Origin: Pegoplata infirma | Lineage: Eukaryota > Arthropoda > Insecta > Diptera > Anthomyiidae | Assembly (NCBI GenBank): GCA_963921195.1 | Contig: OY992539.1 | Location: forward strand, 101,440,964-101,504,963 | Direction of reading: 5' to 3' | Length of the DNA: 64,000 nt | In this document: positions 57,887-64,000 of the stretch, one piece after another | Numbering within the stretch: the stretch's first letter is position 1 | Layout: each line of letters starts with the position of its first letter | Position numbers and translations under genes: made by a program | Notes under the pieces: model-generated | What the model was told of the DNA's origin: nothing | Databases searched by the model: none | The model's input: only the letters and a program-made list of their open reading frames with translations

Positions 57887-58526
57887 TAGTTCGACGATAT
57901 ATTTAAAAATTTTTTTTTTGCTTAAAACATTATTTAATATAATGACATTACTAAAAAAGGGTTTTTATAATGATCATTTGGTAAAACAAATTTAAAAAAG
58001 AAAATTTTTAAATTTTTTTTTACCAAACAAACTTTTTGGATCCGTAAAAACGATTGTACAATAATATTTTTGTTTATTAAATTTGTTATAATAAACCTCA
58101 ACAATTTAGCCATTTAAGATATCATATTTTGTTTACATAATTTTTTTTAGAAAGATAACGTATGGTAAAACATCCTGCTGTGTTTGTTACAACCATAAGG
58201 GCTGCACGGTAAAAGAAATGTAACTTATGACTTTTTGTTTTCTGGCAAAATATGTGATATTTTGTTTGAATCTTCGCAAAAAATGGCCATTAACTATCTA
58301 TTATGGTGTAGAGGATGTGTCGTAGCATGTAACGCTAGGGTTCCAGGTTTCAAATCCCGGTTTTAAATCCCGGTTTGTACAAAATTTTTTATTGTTTTTT
58401 TAAATTGTAAATTGGCACAAAGATAGCCAACATATTTATAATAATGAAACTTTATTCATTTTTTTTTTTAAATTTGGTGTATATATCGTATTACGGCAGG
58501 TCAAAATTCGCTTTAAACAAATTTAG
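57887..58526. mobile_element. Possible TIR element carrying a tRNA-like module
   Basis: ACGATATAT near 57894 is inverted near 58483 (ATATATCGT), with T-rich/A-rich flanks. The only clear internal feature is the module at 58304-58358. Weak call. Confidence 0.35.
58304..58358 (+). promoter_or_regulatory. tRNA-like internal pol III promoter
   Basis: A-box-like TGGTGTAGAGG (58304) and B-box GGTTTCAAATCCC (58346-58358), followed by a duplicated AAATCCCGGTTT and a T run. No cloverleaf assigned. Confidence 0.45.
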
Positions 58527-58528
58527 TA

Positions 58529-58753
58529 CACCCAAAAAAAACGTATTCAATACTAAAAATTTAACTAATTTTACTCCAAAAGGACCTAGTGCAGGAATTG
58601 GTTACCAATACTAAAATTTTTTACTAATATTATTTAAAACCAGTGAAAATTACTAATTTTAGTACTTTGAAGATACTAAACTTAGTAACTTATTAGTAGA
58701 TTTGGGTACAAAATCACTTACTAAAACTTTTACTGTAGAATTATTTTGAGTGT
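58529..58753. mobile_element. TA-flanked MITE, CACCCAAAAAA / TTTTGAGTG
   Basis: About 225 bp, interior with ACTAATTTTA and TACTAAAA repeats. TA on both sides. Confidence 0.65.
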
Positions 58754-58924
58754 AGTAGTACATATATTCTAAAGACGACTTTGAACAAATCCTTTTTTTC
58801 CAAACTAAACGTAGTTCACATTTTATCGCTTTAGAAGATCATATCTATTGAACGCGTTGTCCAATTGTTAATAATTTGATGTCGTATTAAAGCTTACATC
58901 TTCTACTTTATAAAATTCTGCATA

Positions 58925-59620
58925 CACTCAAAATAATAACTCTTTAAAATACTCTGTAAAATGACTGTAATCTCAATTCAACAGATATTTGACAGAGTTT
59001 TCTGTCAAAATACAGATTTAAAGAAAATACTTTGTATTTTGTTGTGACAAAAAAAAAAGTTTCCTCTGTTGTATTACTTTTACTTTGTAATCTAAATTTT
59101 ATAGATAAATAACAGAGTTTTCTGCTAAAATACAGATCTTAGCAAAATACTTCGTATTTTTTTATAACCAAAAAAGTTTTCTGTTTTGAGTAGTTTTTTT
59201 TTTTGTTACCAAACATCAAAACTTTATCTGTATATTTTTTTTTTGAGAAAAAGTTGAAAAAGTAGCAAAAAAAGTTATCAAAATTTTTTTTTCAGAAATC
59301 TTATAAAAAATTTACAAAATAACATGCATTTAACTAAACTCTGTAAATTAACAGAGTTTTTTCCGTAAAGTTTTTTTTTGCATCAAATGTATTTGACAGA
59401 TATATGTAAATTTACATAGTTTTCTTTGCTAAATGGTGGTTTATTTAACCAATATTTTACTATAAACTCTGTAAATTAACAGTTTTTTTTCTGTCAAAAT
59501 CATTTTACTAAGTTGTTTAGTAAAATTACCAAGACATGTTGTTAGCTGGAAAAGTATGGTGTACTCTGTTAAATTAGCAGAGTTTTTCTGTAATTTAACA
59601 GAGTTATTATTTTAAGTGTA
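58925..59620. mobile_element. TA-flanked MITE, CACTCAAAATAATAACTCT TIR
   Basis: TIR CACTCAAAATAATAACTCT versus right-end complement CACTTAAAATAATAACTCT (18 of 19), TA on both sides. The interior repeats AACAGAGTTTTCTGT in both orientations. An inverted fragment lies at 47060-47175. Confidence 0.9.
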
Positions 59621-59854
59621 TAAATAGATATTTTTTTTGCGTAAACGATAAAAATATTTAAGAAACATCCTTGATCAGACAATATCTCAAAATGCACATA
59701 TTACATATTCTCTATTTTGATTTCACAGATCATTTAATGTGTCCTATACAACTTATAAAAAATTCAGATTGGAAAAGAAATGGGTTCATAAGATATCTGT
59801 ATTCGTTTTAACATAAATCTATATAGATTTAATATGACATCAAATTCGTAACAA
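59621..59854. other. AT-rich DNA, nothing recognised
   Basis: No gene or repeat seen. Confidence 0.3.
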
Positions 59855-60257
59855 CCCGACTGAAAAAAAAATAATACGGTGCCATAAATAATTTTATCCC
59901 AAAAATGGAGGATCCAAAAATATATGATTATAAATTATTAAATCAAATTTGATATAATAAGATCCAAAAATGGAACGGTAAATATTATCTAATTTTATAT
60001 TATAAAAAGTTAGATCTACTAAGATCTAATAATATAACTTTATATCTTATTTGATCTAATTTGATCTTCAATATCAAATCAGATGAAATTTACCGTTCCA
60101 TTTTTGGGATCTAGTTATATCTAATTATATCAAATTTGATCTAATTAGATATAAACATACATTTTTTGATCCCCCATTTTTTGGATCAAATGATGTATCT
60201 ATTTATATATAATTATATTAAAAACTATATGATTATATCAAAACTTTTTTAATCGGG
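59855..60257. mobile_element. Foldback MITE, CCCGACTGAAAAA ends
   Basis: CCCGACTGAAAAAAAAATAA left and TTTTTTAATCGGG right. The interior has inverted CCAAAAATGGAACGGTAAAT / ATTTACCGTTCCATTTTTGG and GATCTAAT-rich arms. Confidence 0.82.
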
Positions 60258-61267
60258 AATCGGACAAGGTTTTCAATAGATATGATCTTCCAAAGTACAT
60301 ATCGAGTGCCTATATTCAAAACCCTCTATCTTTCATTTTCACGAAAATGACGTTTTGATGGCAAAATATTCAGTAAAATAACCCTCATCCATGGTGAAAA
60401 ATTCAGGACAAGTTTTTTGCTATTTTATTTGCATTTTTGGTTTTCTTAATCTTACACAATTAATTTTTCTGAATGCAAAACCCTCTATGTTTTCAAATAA
60501 TTAATTTATGCTTTCATACTAATTTTTGCATCCTGAAAATGATATCGTCAACAAACTCCACAACCACGAGTTTGGTCAACTGATGCTAATTTTTGCTGAA
60601 AATTCTTGTTTGACTTTTTTGAAAAATATTGCTCAAATTTGGATGTCTTGTGTAGATTATGAAACAAAAATTTTAATCTTAAAAATCGCGATGCTGATCA
60701 GAATCTGTAGACCAAAATCGCGTTTTTAATTTTTTTACTATTTTTTATATAACATACTCAACAGTTTGTCAAGTTGTGAGCTGAATTTGGTAAAAAAAAT
60801 AATTTTTGTCTTAAAAATCAGCACCAGTAGATCAAAACCGCTATTTCGGAATTGTTTATAAGCCGTTATCATTAATAAATCACGTTAAAATTTTCCGATG
60901 TCGTAAATGAAATCAAAATTTTTAATTTTTATTAAAATGCAAAACAATCTATCTGATAATTTTCATTGATGTACTATAAATATTTATGAGAAACAAAACC
61001 CTCTATCTATCATAAAGTGCAAAATAATGCAAAATTTTAAAAACGAATTATATTTGAGATTCAGTAGTTAATTTAAAACAAGTAAGAAAGCTATATTCGG
61101 CTGTGCCGAATCTTTAAATACACTCCACAATGTTAAACAATGCACAAGACGCAGACGACCTTTCTTGGCCAAAATTGATTTTATAGAAAATCATAAACAC
61201 TTACAAACAACAGAAAACATTTTGTTTTTGTATACACTTATTTACCGTTCAAAAACAAATTTAGATA

Positions 61268-62518
61268 AAAACAAGTAGAAAAGTTAAATTCGACGTTGCC
61301 GAATCTATGAATACCCTCCACAATGCATTTTTTTTAAAGGGTAGTACATTTTTTAACGTTAAAAAATTAACAATTTTGATTAGAAATATTTTATTTTGAG
61401 TAAAAAACTCTTTTTTTGCCTTTTTTAAAAAAAAAAAAATACAAATTTTTTTTTTGAGTGTAAATTTTTTTTTGGGTTTAATGTTTTTTTTACTGTAAAA
61501 ATATTTCTGAATGAATGCACGTACGTATGTACACAAAATATTGTCATTTTTGTAAAAAAAAAAAACTAAATTTTTTTTTGAGTGTAAAATTTTTTTTGAG
61601 TGTAAAATATTTTATTTTGAGTAAAAAACTCTTTTTTTGCCTTTTTTTTTAAAAAAGAAAAATTACTATTTTTTTTTTTTTGAGTGTAAAATTTTTTTCG
61701 AGTGTAATGTTTTTTTTACTGTAAAAATATTTCTGAGTGAATGCACGTACGTATGTACACAAAATAATGTAATTTTTGTAAAAAAAAACTAAATTTTTTT
61801 TGTATAATTTTTTTTTTTGAGTGTAAAATTTTTTTTGAGTGTACAATTTTTTTTGAGTGTAAAATTTTTTTCGAGTGTAAGTTTTTAGAACTAAACAAGT
61901 TTAAAAAGCATTGCTTTAAAATTAAACAAATTTGAAAAGCATTGTTTAGTTACCACCAATGCTTTTCAAACTTGTTAAAACACGTGGCATTTTAGATGAA
62001 ACTAATTTGAAATTCAGGGTTTTGCTTATAACTTTTGAACCACTGGACCGATTGACCTGAAATTTAATACCAAACAGACCCGGGGAACGGCAAAGATACG
62101 TGACAAGCTTCAGTAGTCTCATTATTGTCTTTCGAAAGTTATCGTGTTTTTTATCTCGTAAATTCGGGAAACACCCTTGCCGAAATTTACTCTTTTGCTC
62201 ATAACTTTTGAACCACTGGACCGATTTGGCTGGATTGCAATACCAACCTGACCAGGTAAATGACAAACATATATGGCAAACTTCAGTAGCCTCTGTAAAG
62301 TCTTTCAAAAGTTAGCGTGTTTTCTACGGACGGACAGACAGACAGACAGACGGACGGACGGACGGACGGACGGACGGACGGACATCGCTAGATCGACTTA
62401 AAATCGATCGAGGATCATAAATATATATACTTTATGGGGTCCTAGACCAATATTTCGAGGTGTTACAAACGGAATGACAAACTTATATATACCCTCTATC
62501 ACTAGAGTGGAGGGTATA
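61268..62518 (-). mobile_element. DINE-1-like element, inner copy
   Basis: AACAAGTAGAAAAGTTAAAT, TTCGACGTTGCCGAAT, duplicated 'cataacttttgaaccactggaccgatt' phrases (62028 and 62202), a (GACG)n tract at 62330-62383, and the end AGAGTGGAGGGTATA. Confidence 0.8.
61380..61880. repeat. Tandem ~230-bp units and GAGTGTAAAATTTTTTTT minisatellite
   Basis: Two copies of a block with GCACGTACGTATGTACACAA and TACTGTAAAAATATTTCTGA (61490-61540 and 61725-61760), surrounded by at least eight GAGTGTAAAATTTTTTTT units. Open frames are repeat artefacts. Confidence 0.75.
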
Positions 62519-63822
62519 ATAAAAAAAAACTTATTTTTTAAAATTTTTTCAATTATTGTTTGAGTTTTAATATAAAAAATTTCTTATAATAGGTATATTC
62601 GATTACCTAAATTTCTTACTATTTTTTACTACAACTGGAAAGTCTTGTTTACTTTTTGTATTGAAAAATTCCAGCTGTAGTAAAATGAGTAAAAATTAGT
62701 AGATTGTAGTAAGGTAATCGAATTGACCTAATACTCTACATGGAAAACAAAAAAAATTATAACAATTTTTAACACAAAACCTATTTCAAACCAGAAATTT
62801 TTCCAGTTTTGTAATTTTGGCCAAGAAAAGCGATGACCGGAACCATAGTGCAATGTAAATATTTAAAAAACAAAAAAAAAATATTTTATAAGTAGTATGT
62901 ATGAAAATTATATAAAAGCAACCACGTGTATGACACATACTACGTATTTTTTACTTCTATTGATACAAATAACTATTAACAAGCCAAATAAGCATCAACA
63001 ACTACAAAATGGCGCGCAGCCACGTCATATCATGGAGGTTTATATTGAAACTCACCTCAATTGCTCATAGCTTCTTAACCCCTTGACCGATTTTGCCATA
63101 ATTGGTACCAAAATAACCAGCAAAACGTTGAGAACAATAAAATATGAACCAATTTAAAATTTTTTTGAACATGTCAACCATGAGAAAAGATAAATCATTT
63201 TGAAATTTTGGGTTAAATTTCTGGTGCCTCTCCCCATTGTGCGATTCCACCCAAATTTTTTGTGAGTGTTAAGAATGATAAAATTACGTAAAATTCCAAG
63301 TTTCTTTCTCATTCATTCAACAGGTGTCAAGTTATAGCGTTTTTTTTTGTAAAATTGACCATTATTTTTAAGGTTCCTTTACATTTTCACTCATATCTTT
63401 TAAAATACTTAACCGATTAAAAAAAAAAATACATCAGTTTCTGCCTAGGAGAATTACGCAACTTTTGGTACCCCAAGCGTTTAAATCGGTTCCGGATTAT
63501 TGCCAAAAACGTGATTTCAACAGACAGACAGACAGACGGACGGACAGACAGACAGACTGACGGACATCGCTATATCGACTTAAAATCGATCAAGGATCAT
63601 GAATATATATACTTTATGGGGTCCTAAACCAATATTTCAATGTGTTACATACGGAATGACAAACTTATATATACCCTCTATCACTAGAGTGGAGGGTATA
63701 AAAATATTGTAGAATATCGAATTTTAATTACTCTAACAATACGCGAAATAAATAGTTTTTTGGCTCTAATGAAAAGTTGTGTTTTTTTAGATAGAGAGTT
63801 TTGAATATAGGCCCTCGATGTA

Positions 63823-64000
63823 TTTTTATAAAAGTAAATGAATAAAAAATTTTAATTTTCTAAGGAAAAACGTAAGAACCTCGTACTAAAACCAGAATAT
63901 TTGGAGATCCCACTCTGAGTTTTGGATATGGTGTGCAAAACATTATGGGTTATCACCAAATTAAAAAAAAGAAGTGTTTTTTTTTAAATATTCACAAAAA
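63823..64000. other. AT-rich window end, nothing recognised
   Basis: No gene or repeat seen. Confidence 0.3.

Larger units (their letters stand above)
61077..63702 (-). mobile_element. DINE-1-like element, outer copy
   Basis: Starts AACAAGTAAGAAAGCTATAT with hairpin ATTCGGC-tgt-GCCGAAT, is interrupted at 61268, and probably resumes after 62519, ending AGAGTGGAGGGTATA at 63702 with GACGGACA repeats at 63523-63568. Confidence 0.65.
60296..63822. mobile_element. 3.5-kb foldback with nested DINE copies
   Basis: Left end TACATATCGAGTGCCTATAT then CAAAACCCTCTATCT. The right end carries the inverse AGATAGAGAGTTTTGAATAT then AGGCCCTCGATGTA. Repeat-B-like sequence lies at 60526-60860. Most of the interior is DINE-derived. 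Confidence 0.75.

Overview
The window looks like intergenic or intronic DNA from a large, AT-rich dipteran genome, most likely a calyptrate fly (inference). The main reasons are: (a) more than a dozen copies or fragments of a repeat with the architecture of Drosophila DINE-1/INE-1 (Helentron-derived) elements, recognisable by TATACCCTCCA..., GTCCGTCCGTCC-type microsatellites, a TTTATGGGGTCC block, an ATTCGGC/GCCGAAT hairpin and a CTTGTTTT end; (b) remnants of non-LTR retrotransposons whose 3' tails are TTAGG/CCTAA repeats; (c) Helitron and hAT non-autonomous elements with diagnostic termini. I found no convincing host protein-coding exon, rRNA gene, CRISPR array or bacterial-type feature. The longest open frames are products of repeats, apart from two retrotransposon coding fragments.

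Layout. 1-6.5 kb: a TIR element with a tRNA-like module, a hAT MITE (1689-2057, 8-bp target duplication), foldback elements and a 1.7-kb CCCAGCAAAAAA element. 6.8-16.9 kb: a segmental tandem duplication. Each copy has a single-copy-like block, then a purine-rich stretch, then a palindromic minisatellite, then a DINE-like element, and the two copies have received different insertions (a LINE in the left copy, a 2.4-kb foldback in the right one). 17-28 kb: more minisatellite blocks, TA-flanked MITEs, a three-level nest (19.0-21.4 kb) and a 1.9-kb foldback inside a DINE-like copy. 28-33 kb: a decayed foldback composite, including a small inverted-repeat element with a hammerhead-like loop. 33-46 kb: foldbacks, two large ATGAAA-rich MITE copies, one containing a complete non-autonomous Helitron (38871-40945), an inverted pair of related elements and a hAT MITE. 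46-54 kb: unique AT-rich DNA, CACTCACG repeats, DINE-like copies, a CCCGGG-ended element and a very regular hairpin (51323-51671). 54-64 kb: a tRNA-derived SINE candidate, the 3' end of a LINE ORF, a second and inverted Helitron-type tandem array, TIR elements and a 3.5-kb foldback holding nested DINE-like copies.

There is no operon-like logic here. What links the features is a mobile-element ecology. Most non-autonomous elements lie inside others, and several insertions can be read against an internal 'empty site' elsewhere in the window. Two themes stand out: tRNA-like A-box/B-box modules inside otherwise unrelated DNA elements, and LINE tails made of the insect telomeric repeat unit. No transposase or complete reverse transcriptase is present, so every mobile element here would depend on enzymes encoded elsewhere. 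For DINE-like copies, '-' means the sequence reads AACAAGT...GGGTATA on the + strand and '+' the reverse. TA-flanked elements are given without the TA.
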